Positions 37,226-46,424 of a stretch of 64,000 nt of DNA are shown piece by piece. Within the stretch, counting starts at the first letter, position 1; the number at the start of each line of letters is the position of its first letter. The stretch is from Sneathiella sp. HT1-7 (GTDB lineage: Bacteria; Pseudomonadota; Alphaproteobacteria; Sneathiellales; Sneathiellaceae). The position numbers and the translations under genes are program-made. The notes beneath the pieces are model-generated. The model did no database searches and was not told where the DNA came from. It saw only the letters and a program-made list of their open reading frames with translations. Where the stretch lies: assembly GCF_020731145.1 (NCBI RefSeq), contig NZ_JAJFZN010000002.1, positions 682,001 to 746,000 on the forward strand, in the 5' to 3' direction.

Positions 37226-38545
37226 CTATCCTTCTTCCTTCACAATAGAGAGCATATCACGGGTCCGGACAAATTTCTTCCTCGGAGATGTGCCGCCGCC
37301 GCGAGCCACTTCTGCTTCGTCTATTTTCTTCCAGTCGTCAAAAGAGACAGTGTGGATATCTTTCTCCCGGCACCAGGCATCCAGCCCTGCGGGACCCGGC
37401 TTCGCGGGATCACAGCCGTCGTCAAAATCGGCGAGCATTCGGTCAACCACATTCTGACTGTCGATACGGTTGGTGCCGATGGTGCCAGATGGGCCGCGCT
37501 TCGCCCAGCCGACCACATAGAGACCGTCGGCGACGCGTCCTTCGTCATTCTTGATGATGCCTTTTTCAACGGGCAGTCCTTCAAGAATACCCATCTCATA
37601 GCCGATGCAGGAGACGAGAAGCTGGCAGTCTATCTCATAGGTCTCGCCGGTGCCGACGGCCTTCCCATCGACAATTTTATTCCGTTCGAAACGGACACCG
37701 GTGATCGCCTCATCGCCCAGAATCTCGACGGGGCTTGCCAGAAAATCGAGATGGATAGAGCGGCCTTCTATTCCTGGGCGGATCTGCTCGAAACTACGAA
37801 GGAGGTCGAGATTGGTGTTGACGACTTTCTCTTCCTTTTTATCCTCGGAAGTGAACCCCTCGGGCAGGGCGGTCTTGTCCGTATAGGTTTTGGCGGAGGT
37901 CAGCTCGGCAAACTCGCCCAGTTCCTTTGATGAGAACTGCGCATTTTCCGGCGCTCGTCGTCCTACCACATGGACCCGTTTGAGCGGGCTTCTGAATATC
38001 TCGCTGGCGGCATGTTCGGCGAGATCGGAGGTAACCATTTCATCCTCCGTCCGCATCAGGATGCGTGCGACATCAAGGGCAACGTTGCCATTGCCGATCA
38101 CGACCGCCGTTTCGATTTCAAGGTTGGGCACCGCATCGCGATATTCCGGATGACCATTGTACCAATAGACGAAGGTCTGCGCGCCGAAAACGCCTTCCTT
38201 GTCTTCACCGGGGATGCCGAGATTGCGATCCTTCGGCGTACCGGTTGCGATGACCACCACGTCATAAATCTCCCGCAGCTTTTCCAGCGGGATATCGGCG
38301 GAAAGGCCAACATTGCCAACGAAGCGGACATTGTCATTTTCCATGATCTTGTCATAGGCGCGGGTGACATTCTTGGTGGTCTGGTGATCCGGGGCGACCC
38401 CGGCCCGCACCAGCCCGTAGGGCGTGGCCAGCTTGTCGATGATATCGATCTGGCTTTCGGGGTTTTTCTTGACGATGGCACCCGCCGTGTACATACCCGC
38501 CGGACCGGAGCCGACGATACAAATCTTCAATTTCCCTGCAGACAT
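37226..38545 (-). CDS. Ferredoxin/adrenodoxin-NADP+ reductase-like flavoprotein
   Basis: The 439-residue protein resembles FprA and adrenodoxin reductase. An FAD-binding GSGPAGMYTA lies at residues 12-21, followed by ATPYGLVRAGVAPDHQTTKN, the hallmark of this group, and an NADP-binding VIGNGNVALDVARIL near residue 150. The C-terminal GWAKRGPSGTIGTNR loop is also typical. It would pass electrons from NADPH to a ferredoxin such as the one at 35405. The C-terminal about 25 residues are charged and less conserved. Confidence 0.93.
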   Translation of the reverse strand: MSAGKLKICIVGSGPAGMYTAGAIVKKNPESQIDIIDKLATPYGLVRAGVAPDHQTTKNVTRAYDKIMENDNVRFVGNVGLSADIPLEKLREIYDVVVIATGTPKDRNLGIPGEDKEGVFGAQTFVYWYNGHPEYRDAVPNLEIETAVVIGNGNVALDVARILMRTEDEMVTSDLAEHAASEIFRSPLKRVHVVGRRAPENAQFSSKELGEFAELTSAKTYTDKTALPEGFTSEDKKEEKVVNTNLDLLRSFEQIRPGIEGRSIHLDFLASPVEILGDEAITGVRFERNKIVDGKAVGTGETYEIDCQLLVSCIGYEMGILEGLPVEKGIIKNDEGRVADGLYVVGWAKRGPSGTIGTNRIDSQNVVDRMLADFDDGCDPAKPGPAGLDAWCREKDIHTVSFDDWKKIDEAEVARGGGTSPRKKFVRTRDMLSIVKEEG

Positions 38546-38588
38546 TTTCCCAAGCTCATTCTTGTTTTTGAAATATCGTTATACGGAA

Positions 38589-39524
38589 CTAGCGTTTTTT
38601 CAATCCACCAAAGCGCCGGTAAAATTCTTCCGAGGCGGGCGGTAGTCTCCCTGTCTCATTTTCAAGTATCGTCATCAAATATGTCTCTGCTCCCTCCCAG
38701 ACCAGATCATAGATGGTCCGAAACAAGCTGCGTGCCTGATTTCCGTTCCATCCCTTCGGCAGTAATTCCGCAGGTAACATCGGGTCTCGCAAGAGCACCC
38801 GACGGTAATCATGCACCAAGAGGCTACGAATGATAAAACATTTTTTTTCGTCAAGACTTGGGGCCCGTCCCTCACCATCGGCGAAGCGGCCGAAATGATG
38901 GATAAAGCGGGCGTAGTCGGCCTCCAGCTCCTTGAGGGCCCAGCCCTTTGCTACGAGGATTTCCGGCGCGTCGAATGGCGCAGCCCCGGTGCCGGTCGCG
39001 CGTAAGGCCGTGACTTTCCCCGCAAGATCAAGATCGCTGAGCAGACTATCGACGCTTTCGGCGCTTGCCGTCGGATGGGCATAAATGCCGCCGCCGAGAT
39101 TGCCAAAGCCGAGCCAGCCAAGTTCCGTCTCCAGCTTGCGGCGGTCTTTCTCGGCAAGCTCCCGCCGGAGGGCGAAAAGGAACAACCAGTTGCCGTCCCA
39201 TGAGATATCCCCCGATGCATAGATACGGCGGGTTGCCTCGGCAAAACGATGGCCGCCGGTCTTTGTCAGGCGATAGAAGCTGCGCCGTCCGATCTGGTTG
39301 GAGGCGAGCAATCTTTCCTTCTGCAGACGGAAGACAGCAGTGCGGACCACACGCTCGTTCAGGCCGAGCGGCGCGACGAGATTGATCAAGCTACCGAGCC
39401 AGACCGTGCCGCCATGCGGCGCAACCGCGTCGCCCCAGACCGTCACGAGCAGAGATTTCGCCTTTAAATCGAGCTTGCTGAATAGCGGCGTGATCATTGG
39501 ATCGGTGGCAAGAGGCTTGTTCAT
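38589..39524 (-). CDS. PaaX-family transcriptional repressor
   Basis: The 311-residue protein matches the PaaX layout: an N-terminal winged helix (SLLVTVWGDAVAPHGG, then GLNERVVRTAVFRLQKERLL), a central DEAD-like ligand region and the PaaX C-terminal domain with the conserved MLPAELLPKGWNG. PaaX represses phenylacetate degradation and responds to phenylacetyl-CoA. No paa genes are in this window, so its targets are elsewhere or different. The start at 39524 has a good GGAAAGGG site; the frame continues upstream to 39716 without family similarity and into the divergent regulator's promoter region. Confidence 0.85.
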   Translation of the reverse strand: MNKPLATDPMITPLFSKLDLKAKSLLVTVWGDAVAPHGGTVWLGSLINLVAPLGLNERVVRTAVFRLQKERLLASNQIGRRSFYRLTKTGGHRFAEATRRIYASGDISWDGNWLFLFALRRELAEKDRRKLETELGWLGFGNLGGGIYAHPTASAESVDSLLSDLDLAGKVTALRATGTGAAPFDAPEILVAKGWALKELEADYARFIHHFGRFADGEGRAPSLDEKKCFIIRSLLVHDYRRVLLRDPMLPAELLPKGWNGNQARSLFRTIYDLVWEGAETYLMTILENETGRLPPASEEFYRRFGGLKKR

Positions 39525-39675
39525 GCACTGCCCTTTCCGCCCGGATGATAATACCGGTCCCTGATCCCGCGTGAATGCGCCAATTTTAGCCCTTAGCTTC
39601 CTGTTTTTATTTTTCGTATTATCCTTTATAGTCTGTTCCGATCCAACGCGACAAGAGGGGCTCTGTTTCAGGGAT

Positions 39676-40377
39676 ATGCAAAATCTTGATAAGATAGAAC
39701 TGCTGAGCGAACTCACGCCTCAGGAACGGATGGACATTGCCGCGAAATGCAACTGGCGGACCTATGGCGCGAATGAACAGATTCTGGAGCGGTCAACAGA
39801 CAGCCGCGATATGTATTTCGTCGTCTCGGGAAGCGTCAATATCGTCAATTATGGTGTCTCCGGGCGGGAGGTGACTTACGCCACCGTGGGTGAGGGGCAG
39901 TATTTCGGTGAACTGTCGGCGATTGACGGCCGCGCCCGTTCGGCCAATGTGGTGGCAAGTTCGCGCTGCCTGCTAGCGAGCCTCAGCCCGGAACTGTTTC
40001 GTGATCTCTTGATGCGCAACCCTGCAATCATGATGGCGGTGCTGCAGCGGCTTGCGCGGATTATCCGTATCAATGACGATCGTATCCTCGATCTTTCGAC
40101 CTTGGGCGCAGTGCAGCGGGTCTGTCAGGAACTGCTCCGCATGGCGGAGCCCGATCCGGTGACACCGAACAGTTGGCTGATCTATCCGATGCCAACCCAG
40201 AGTGTGATTGCCAGCCGTGTCTCGACAACGCGCGAGACGGTGGCGCGCGTCCTCGGCCAACTCGGCCATGAGGGGATGGTCCTTAAAAAAGGGAAGACGC
40301 TTTATCTGAAGGATCGCGGCGCGATTGAGGATTATATCAAGACCCTCGCCATGACGCCGAGCCAGAGTAACCGCTAA
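39676..40377 (+). CDS. Crp/Fnr-family transcriptional regulator
   Basis: The 233-residue protein has an N-terminal cyclic-nucleotide-type beta-roll (MYFVVSGSVNIV, GEGQYFGELSAIDGRARSA), a dimerisation helix and a C-terminal winged helix with SVIASRVSTTRETVARVLGQL. It lacks the N-terminal Cys cluster of FNR. The phosphate-binding cassette GELSAIDGRARSA is CRP-like, so cyclic AMP binding is plausible. The start at 39676 is preferred; an upstream ATG at 39571 would add a hydrophobic leader not expected in this family. It diverges from the PaaX gene. Confidence 0.9.
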   Translation: MQNLDKIELLSELTPQERMDIAAKCNWRTYGANEQILERSTDSRDMYFVVSGSVNIVNYGVSGREVTYATVGEGQYFGELSAIDGRARSANVVASSRCLLASLSPELFRDLLMRNPAIMMAVLQRLARIIRINDDRILDLSTLGAVQRVCQELLRMAEPDPVTPNSWLIYPMPTQSVIASRVSTTRETVARVLGQLGHEGMVLKKGKTLYLKDRGAIEDYIKTLAMTPSQSNR

Positions 40378-40390
40378 GCTTTCCCGTAAA

Positions 40391-41467
40391 TCAGGATCGG
40401 CTGATCGTGACCGCTTTCACGAGTGCCCAGACGGGGCTGTCCTTTTTGAGCTTCATTTCCTCAAATGATTTGCGGGTGATCCGCGCGGTCAGGGGGAAGC
40501 CGACATCAAGAAGCAATTCTTCCATCCCTTGTGCACCACTGCAATGATCGATCACGCGGCCCTTGAAACGATTGAGGATCGAGATGGATTTTGGCTCTGT
40601 CTCGGACAGAGCGACATCACGCGCACGGATACGCAGGCGCACGGGACTGCCTATCTCCTTCGCGCTGCCCGTGATATAGAGCTTGCCGCCGCTCTCTGTT
40701 TTCAGAGTGAGCATATGATGGCCGGGCTCGTAGACGGTGACTGTCGCCTCGATCAAGGTGCCCGCATCATATCCCCCCGCGAAGGGAATAAGATCGAGCC
40801 GGTTCAGGATGTTGCTGATCGGACCGACGGCCTTCATCTCCCCCTTGTCGAGCAGCAGTAGTGTATCGGCAAGACGGGCAATTTCCTCAATCGAGTGGGA
40901 GATATAGAGGGTGGTGAGGTTGAATTCTGATTTCAAATCCTCGATCAGCGGGAGAATTTCTGCCTTGCGCGCGTCATCAAGACTGGAAAGCGGCTCATCC
41001 ATGACCAGGATTTTCGGATTGCTGAGGATTGCCCGACCGATGGCGACCCGCTGACGTTCGCCCCCCGAAAGAGAGGCGGGCTTGCGCTCCAGTAGGGCAG
41101 TGAGACCAAGAATATCGACGACTTTATCAAAGGAAACAGGGGGGGCTTTTCCAGCGCGACGACCGCTGCCATAGGTGAGGTTGCCGCGCACGGAAAAATG
41201 CGGGAACAGGCGATGCTCTTGAAAAACAAAGCCGATATGTCGCTGATGCGCGGGGACATTAATGCCCTTCGCGCTGCTGAACAGCGTGCGGCCGGCAATC
41301 TCGATATGACCCTCATCGGGGGTTACCAGACCAGCCAGCATCTGCGCGAGCAGGGTTTTTCCTGCACCCGATGGACCGAAGAGGGCGGTCAGTCCATCTT
41401 CCGCGTTGAACTCTGCGTTCAGGTGAAAGCGGCCGAAGGATTTTTTAAGGCGGATATCAGAGGCCAT
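40391..41467 (-). CDS. modC: Molybdate ABC transporter ATP-binding protein ModC
   Basis: The 358-residue ATPase has Walker A GPSGAGKT, the signature LSGGERQRVAIGRAI and Walker B ILVMDEPLSSLDD. It ends in a MOP/TOBE-type oxyanion-binding domain (about residues 290-355), which identifies ModC and not a generic ATPase. Start at 41467 (MASDIRLKKSF), where ATG overlaps the modB stop (TGATG). It energises molybdate or tungstate uptake through ModB. Confidence 0.93.
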   Translation of the reverse strand: MASDIRLKKSFGRFHLNAEFNAEDGLTALFGPSGAGKTLLAQMLAGLVTPDEGHIEIAGRTLFSSAKGINVPAHQRHIGFVFQEHRLFPHFSVRGNLTYGSGRRAGKAPPVSFDKVVDILGLTALLERKPASLSGGERQRVAIGRAILSNPKILVMDEPLSSLDDARKAEILPLIEDLKSEFNLTTLYISHSIEEIARLADTLLLLDKGEMKAVGPISNILNRLDLIPFAGGYDAGTLIEATVTVYEPGHHMLTLKTESGGKLYITGSAKEIGSPVRLRIRARDVALSETEPKSISILNRFKGRVIDHCSGAQGMEELLLDVGFPLTARITRKSFEEMKLKKDSPVWALVKAVTISRS

Positions 41468-42162
41468 CAGATTCCCCCACCCAACCGGCGGACAGAACGG
41501 CGGGTCAGCCATTCGGAGAGGGCAATCGCGGCAAAGGCCAGCACGACAGATATAATGACCAGTCGCCAGACTGCCGTTTCCGCATTTGGGGTCTGCAAGA
41601 GCGTATAAATTGCGAGTGGCAGGGTCTGTGTCTCCCCCGGGATATTTGCAACAAAAGTAATGGTCGCGCCAAACTCCCCGAGCGCGCGCGCAAAGCCCAA
41701 GGTTATCCCGGCCAGAATACCCGGCAAAATAAGCGGCAGTGTGATGGTTAGGAAAACCATGAAGGGCGGCCGGCCGAGGGTGAGGGCGGCAACCTCAAGG
41801 GTCCTGTCCACGGCCTCGATCGCCTGACGGATGGCGCGGGTGATGAAGGGAAAGGCCATCACAGCAGTGGCCGCGACCACACCTTTCCAGTTGAAAATCA
41901 GGGAAATGCCGAAATACTCCAGCAGCCAGCCGCCGATCGGTCCGCGATTGCCAAGCAGGACCAAAAGGAAGTAGCCAACCACCACCGGCGGCAGAACTAT
42001 CGGGAGATGCACCAGCACGTTAAGGGCCGTCTTGCCGTAAAACTCCCGCCGCGCCAGCAGCCACGCCATCACAAGGGCGGGGAGCAATGAAATGCCGACG
42101 CACCAGAGCGCGACTTTCAGGGAAAGCAAGATCACCTCCAGCTCTGCCGGGGAGATACTCAT
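41467..42162 (-). CDS. modB: Molybdate ABC transporter permease ModB
   Basis: A 231-residue permease with about five membrane helices and the cytoplasmic EAA loop with EVAALTLGRPPFMVFLTITL. VHLPIVLPPVVVGYFLL and RALGEFGATITF are typical of ModB. Its first four bases overlap the end of hisI. The periplasmic binding protein gene modA, normally next to modB, is not in the window. Confidence 0.93.
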   Translation of the reverse strand: MSISPAELEVILLSLKVALWCVGISLLPALVMAWLLARREFYGKTALNVLVHLPIVLPPVVVGYFLLVLLGNRGPIGGWLLEYFGISLIFNWKGVVAATAVMAFPFITRAIRQAIEAVDRTLEVAALTLGRPPFMVFLTITLPLILPGILAGITLGFARALGEFGATITFVANIPGETQTLPLAIYTLLQTPNAETAVWRLVIISVVLAFAAIALSEWLTRRSVRRLGGGI

Positions 42163-42560
42163 GTTGTGGGGGTCTTGCCCCCGTAGATCTCCTCGGGGGA
42201 AATCTCCACCTCGCTGATAATCTCGATCTTCCCGTCGCGTACGCTCTGGAAGAAGCAGTTATGACGCCCGGTATGGCAGGCAACCCCGGTCTGTTCGACC
42301 AGCAACAGAAGCGTATCGCCGTCACAATCGATGCGGAAATCTACAAGTCGTTGCACATGGCCAGAAGATTCCCCCTTACGCCAGAGCTTTCCGCGCGAAC
42401 GTGACCAGTAGCAAACCTGTCCTTTTTCGAGGGTTTCCTGAACGGCATCGCGATTCATCCAGGCCATCATCAGGACTTCGCCTGTGTCATGCTGTTGCGC
42501 AATCGCGGGAACCAGGCCATTCGCGTCAAAGGTAATATTGTTAAGTATGTTGCTGTCCAT
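42159..42560 (-). CDS. hisI: Phosphoribosyl-AMP cyclohydrolase
   Basis: The third step of histidine synthesis. The 133-residue stand-alone enzyme has the metal-binding DCDGDTLL and the zinc ligands in GVACHTGRHNCFF. It is not fused to HisE, the usual alphaproteobacterial state. Its overlap with modB (ATGA type) puts molybdate transport genes downstream in the same transcript. Confidence 0.96.
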   Translation of the reverse strand: MDSNILNNITFDANGLVPAIAQQHDTGEVLMMAWMNRDAVQETLEKGQVCYWSRSRGKLWRKGESSGHVQRLVDFRIDCDGDTLLLLVEQTGVACHTGRHNCFFQSVRDGKIEIISEVEISPEEIYGGKTPTT

Positions 42561-42612
42561 GTAAAATTTGCATCCAATTTTATCGAATCACTTTCCGATT
42601 CGTCATATTATA

Positions 42613-43788
42613 CTATTTTGCCGCGTTTAGCCGATCGAAGCCGCTCTTTAAATCTGCTATCAGGTCATCGACCGACTCCAGCCCAACATGAACCCGGATC
42701 AGCGGATTTTTATTGTCCCATTTCGTGGCAGTACGCACACTCGTCGGGTCAGCGGGAAGGATCAGACTTTCATACCCGCCCCAGGACGATCCCATGCCGA
42801 AAAGTTCCAGATGATCGAGAAAAGCGGCGAGCGCATCGTTCGAAATTTCATGAAGTCGGAAAGAGAACAGTCCGGAAGCGCCAAGAAAATCACGCTTCCA
42901 CAGGGCGTGGCCTGGATCATCCGACAGGGCAGGGTGAAAAACCTCTGCCACTTCCTTGCGACCCTTCAGCCATTCGGCAATTGCTATACCGTTTTCCATA
43001 TGCTGTTTCAGACGCACAGATAGAGTGCGGATACCACGCTGCGCCAAGTAGACATCGTCCGGCCCCGTCGTTTGGCCGAGCAAGTTTGCGCCTTTCTGGA
43101 GGGTTGGCCAGCAGTCCTTCGTTGTTGTGACAAGACCGATCATCACATCGCTATGGCCGACGATATATTTCGTGCCGGCCTGAACCGAGACATCTACACC
43201 ATGATCGAACGGTTTATAGAAGAGCGGAGAGGCCCAGGTGTTATCCATCACGACCAGTGCATCCCTTGAATGCGCTACGTCCGCGATGGCCGGGATATCC
43301 TGCATCTCGAAGGTGAGGGAGCCGGGTGACTCGACATAAACAAGCCGGGTATTGGGGCGTATGAGGTCTGCAATACCCGCGCCGACATGCGGATCATAAT
43401 AGGTTGTTTCTACCCCAAAACGCTTCAGATATCCGTCGCAGAAAGACCGGACAGGGCTGTAGACAGTGTCGAGCATGAGGATGTGGTCCCCGGCCTCTAC
43501 GAAAGCAAGGATCGCGTTGGCGCAAGCCGCCATGCCGGAGGGGAAAACCTGTGCGCGATAGCCGCCTTCCAGTTCCGCAACCGCATCTTCCAGCGACCAG
43601 GTTGTTGGAGTGCCAATACGGCCGTATGAGACAACCCGTTCGCCTGCGGCACGGGCGGCATGGGCTTCCTGTCGCGCCTTCAATGACGGAAAGAGAACGG
43701 TCGAAGCGTGATAGACTGGTACGTTTACGATGCCGAAATTGGATTCTGGATCGCGCCCGGCGGTAACAATTTTTGTTTCATCTTTCAT
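42613..43788 (-). CDS. metC: Cystathionine beta-lyase
   Basis: A PLP enzyme of the Cys/Met metabolism family, 391 residues. It has SYGRIGTPTTWSLEDAVAEL, the PLP-contact VMDNTWASPLF and the lysine in VQAGTKYIVGHSD. The TWASPLF and GRIGTPT features favour beta-lyase over gamma-synthase. It splits cystathionine to homocysteine on the way to methionine. Start chosen at 43788; an in-frame ATG at 43821 would add eleven residues. It is divergent from the aap operon. Confidence 0.92.
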   Translation of the reverse strand: MKDETKIVTAGRDPESNFGIVNVPVYHASTVLFPSLKARQEAHAARAAGERVVSYGRIGTPTTWSLEDAVAELEGGYRAQVFPSGMAACANAILAFVEAGDHILMLDTVYSPVRSFCDGYLKRFGVETTYYDPHVGAGIADLIRPNTRLVYVESPGSLTFEMQDIPAIADVAHSRDALVVMDNTWASPLFYKPFDHGVDVSVQAGTKYIVGHSDVMIGLVTTTKDCWPTLQKGANLLGQTTGPDDVYLAQRGIRTLSVRLKQHMENGIAIAEWLKGRKEVAEVFHPALSDDPGHALWKRDFLGASGLFSFRLHEISNDALAAFLDHLELFGMGSSWGGYESLILPADPTSVRTATKWDNKNPLIRVHVGLESVDDLIADLKSGFDRLNAAK

Positions 43789-44102
43789 GGGAAGGAGCAG
43801 CCCTTTGATTTGTTTTTGCAATTGCTATTTGCATATAGGATGGGCGCTTAAGTTAAAAGTGCAAAATTTTTCGGGAATGACGCTACGGAAAGTAAATTAT
43901 TTCGCACTTGCAGCATATTTTTCCATTGACGCATGTTATAAAAATATTATCGTCAAGGACTTAGAGGGTCATGATAACATATATTATGATCTTCACGCGT
44001 ATTTCACTCAAGTACTCATGATAAGGGTACGGTACTTAATGGAAGTATGTGATTTACCGGAGAGAATATTGAGACTTATCAATGGACAGGAAGGTTATTT
44101 TC
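43789..44102. other. AT-rich divergent intergenic region, metC/aapJ
   Basis: About 310 bases without a supported gene. It must hold promoters for metC (leftward) and aapJ (rightward). Two copies of CATGATAA occur, at about 43971 and 44018, and AAGTGC/GCACTT arms flank a 40-base stretch near 43855-43910. No clean consensus promoter is visible. A frame crosses the region but its composition is not coding-like. Confidence 0.5.
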
Positions 44103-45119
44103 ATGAGAAAAGCGAGTTTTATTGCTGTCGCTACTGCAGCAACTTTTATGGCGACAGCGGCAACCGCAGCGACGCTGGATGATGTCAAGGCAAAGGGCTT
44201 TATTCAATGTGGCGTAACAACGGGTCTGGCAGGTTTTGCCGCACCTAACAATGATGGTAAATGGGAAGGCTTCGACGTGGACTTCTGCCGCGCGATGTCT
44301 GCCGCCGTCTTCGGGACTCCGGATAAAGTCAAATACACGCCGACGACAGCAAAAGAGCGGTTCACCGCCCTGCAGTCCGGCGAAATTGACGTGCTGGCCC
44401 GGAACACGACCTGGACCTTCAGTCGCGACGTTAACCTCGGATTCGAATTTGTCGGTGTTAACTATTATGACGGTCAGGGCTTCATGGTCAAAAAGGCACT
44501 CGGCGTGAAATCCGCGCTTGAGCTTGATGGCGCCCGGATCTGCGTGCAGTCCGGTACAACCACCGAACTGAACCTTGCCGACTACTTCACAGCCAATGGC
44601 ATGAAATACGACTCAGTCGTTTTCGACACAGCAGACGAAGTTCGTGAAGCGTATCTGAAAGATACCTGCGACGTTTACACGACGGACCAGTCCGGCCTGT
44701 ATGCACAGCGTTCGGTTATTGCCGACCCTGAAGCACATATCGTTTTGCCGGAAGTGATCTCGAAAGAGCCGCTCGGCCCGCTCGTCCGTCACGGCGACAA
44801 CCAGTGGGGTGATATTGCCCGCTGGACATTGAACGCCATGGTCGAAGCAGAAGAGCTGAATATCTCCTCTGCCAATGTTGATACATTGAAAGCGGACACC
44901 AAGAACCCGAGCATCCAGCGTATCCTCGGCACCTCAGGTGACCTCGGACAGCAGCTCGGCCTCACCAACGAATGGGCTTACAACATTATCAAGAATGTCG
45001 GCAACTACGGCGAAAGCTTTGCCCGCAACCTTGGTGAAGGAACCGCCCTTAACATTGCGCGCGGACTAAACGCTCAGTGGAACAAGGGAGGCATTCTCTA
45101 CGCTCCGCCACTGCGCTAA
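44103..45119 (+). CDS. aapJ: Amino-acid ABC transporter, periplasmic binding protein
   Basis: The 338-residue protein has a signal peptide (about 1-23, ending ATAA) and a family 3 solute-binding fold with FIQCGVTTGLAGFAAPN, GFDVDFCRAMSAAVFG and VLARNTTWTFSRDVNLGFEF, the pattern of AapJ/BztA general L-amino-acid binders. The ATG at 44103 has GGACAGGAAGG eight bases upstream and is preferred to ATG 44082. It is the first gene of aapJQMP. A hairpin after it may protect its mRNA and give more binding protein than permease. Confidence 0.95.
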   Translation: MRKASFIAVATAATFMATAATAATLDDVKAKGFIQCGVTTGLAGFAAPNNDGKWEGFDVDFCRAMSAAVFGTPDKVKYTPTTAKERFTALQSGEIDVLARNTTWTFSRDVNLGFEFVGVNYYDGQGFMVKKALGVKSALELDGARICVQSGTTTELNLADYFTANGMKYDSVVFDTADEVREAYLKDTCDVYTTDQSGLYAQRSVIADPEAHIVLPEVISKEPLGPLVRHGDNQWGDIARWTLNAMVEAEELNISSANVDTLKADTKNPSIQRILGTSGDLGQQLGLTNEWAYNIIKNVGNYGESFARNLGEGTALNIARGLNAQWNKGGILYAPPLR

Positions 45120-45142
45120 GGGTCTAGATTATGTAATTAGAG

Positions 45143-45183
45143 GGAGCGTGTGGCCTGTTTCGATCGGACATGCGCTCCTTTTG
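45143..45183 (+). terminator. Hairpin between aapJ and aapQ
   Basis: GGAGCG (45143-45148) pairs with CGCTCC (45173-45178), and the stem can extend inward with a small bulge; a short T4 tract follows. In binding-protein operons such a structure reduces read-through or stabilises the upstream mRNA. Confidence 0.5.
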
Positions 45184-45229
45184 CCTTTTGGCAGCCGTAA
45201 TCTTAACAATCCCTGGGGAGGTGTAGTTT

Positions 45230-46423
45230 ATGACGGCAGAAGCAGCAGATCTTGAAGTTGCCAAGATCAACAAGTTTCGCGACCCGCGATACCGAGCGAT
45301 TTTTTATCAGATTGTCGTTGTCGTGCTTATCGCTCTGTTTGTCTGGTATGTTGGACATAATACAGCTGTAAATCTGGAAAAACGCGGCATCGCGTCCGGA
45401 TTTGGTTTCTTAAGCCAGCCTGCGGGCTTTGGCATCGGTATTGTCCTCTTGATGGACTATAGCAGCCAGACATCAACTCATCTTGATGTTCTGATCATCG
45501 GTATTATCAATACCCTCGCCGTATCGATCTCAGGCATTTTCCTGGCAACCCTCATCGGTTTTATCTTCGGTGTCCTGCGGCTCTCCAAGAACTGGGTCGT
45601 CAACAAGATCGCCGCCGTTTATATAGAGGTGATCCGAAATATTCCGCTGCTGGTGCAGCTGATGTTCTGGTATTTCGCGGTTCTGTCGGTGTTGCCGCTG
45701 GTGAAAGACAGTATCCATATCGGCGATAATTTCCTGATCAACAACCGGGGTGTCAGTTTCCCGGCTATTATCCCCGCAAGCGGATTCTGGCTTATTACAG
45801 TGGCGCTGCTCGTGGCCATCGTCCTTTGCTTTGTCGTCAAAAATTGGGCGCATAAACGCCAGGACCTGACCGGACAGATTTTCCCTGTGTTCTGGACGAG
45901 CGTCGGGCTGATTATCGTTTTGCCGGTGATCGCGTCCCTGATTATGGGCAATCCGTTCGAAATCAATTATCCTGAATATGGCCGGTTCAGCATAACTGGC
46001 GGCTGGTCACTAGAACCGGAATTTCTCGCACTGTTGCTGGGATTATCGATCTATACCGGTGCCTTTATCGCCGAGATTGTCCGCTCGGGCATCAACGCGG
46101 TGAGCCATGGCCAGACAGAGGCAGCGCATTCCCTGGGCCTGAGCCCGGGCAAGACGACCCGACTTGTGGTTTTGCCGCAGGCGCTCCGTGTCATCGTTCC
46201 ACCCTTGACGAGTCAATATCTGAACCTTGTCAAGAACTCGTCGCTCGCCACCGCCATTGGGTATGCGGACATTACGGCCCTCTTTGCCGGAACGTCACTT
46301 AACCAGACCGGTCAGGCGATTGAGTGCATTATGATCACAATGATATTCTACCTGTCCATAAGCCTCCTGATTTCGATGTTTATGAACTGGTACAATAAAC
46401 GCATTGCATTGGTGGAGAGATAA
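45230..46423 (+). CDS. aapQ: General amino-acid ABC transporter permease AapQ
   Basis: A 397-residue inner-membrane protein with about eight helices and a His/Glu/Asp-family permease signature. The C-terminal EAA loop reads GQTEAAHSLGLSPGKTTRLVVLPQALR, split across the conserved Gly. The long periplasmic insert before the last helices is typical of AapQ/BztB. It pairs with AapM to form the channel. It lies 110 bases after aapJ and one base before aapM. Confidence 0.95.
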   Translation: MTAEAADLEVAKINKFRDPRYRAIFYQIVVVVLIALFVWYVGHNTAVNLEKRGIASGFGFLSQPAGFGIGIVLLMDYSSQTSTHLDVLIIGIINTLAVSISGIFLATLIGFIFGVLRLSKNWVVNKIAAVYIEVIRNIPLLVQLMFWYFAVLSVLPLVKDSIHIGDNFLINNRGVSFPAIIPASGFWLITVALLVAIVLCFVVKNWAHKRQDLTGQIFPVFWTSVGLIIVLPVIASLIMGNPFEINYPEYGRFSITGGWSLEPEFLALLLGLSIYTGAFIAEIVRSGINAVSHGQTEAAHSLGLSPGKTTRLVVLPQALRVIVPPLTSQYLNLVKNSSLATAIGYADITALFAGTSLNQTGQAIECIMITMIFYLSISLLISMFMNWYNKRIALVER

Positions 46424-46424
46424 G

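Noticed and set aside
43971-44025. Operator made of two CATGATAA copies before aapJ
   Set aside because: The copies are direct and imperfectly flanked in very AT-rich DNA, where such repeats arise by chance; no clear promoter lies next to them.
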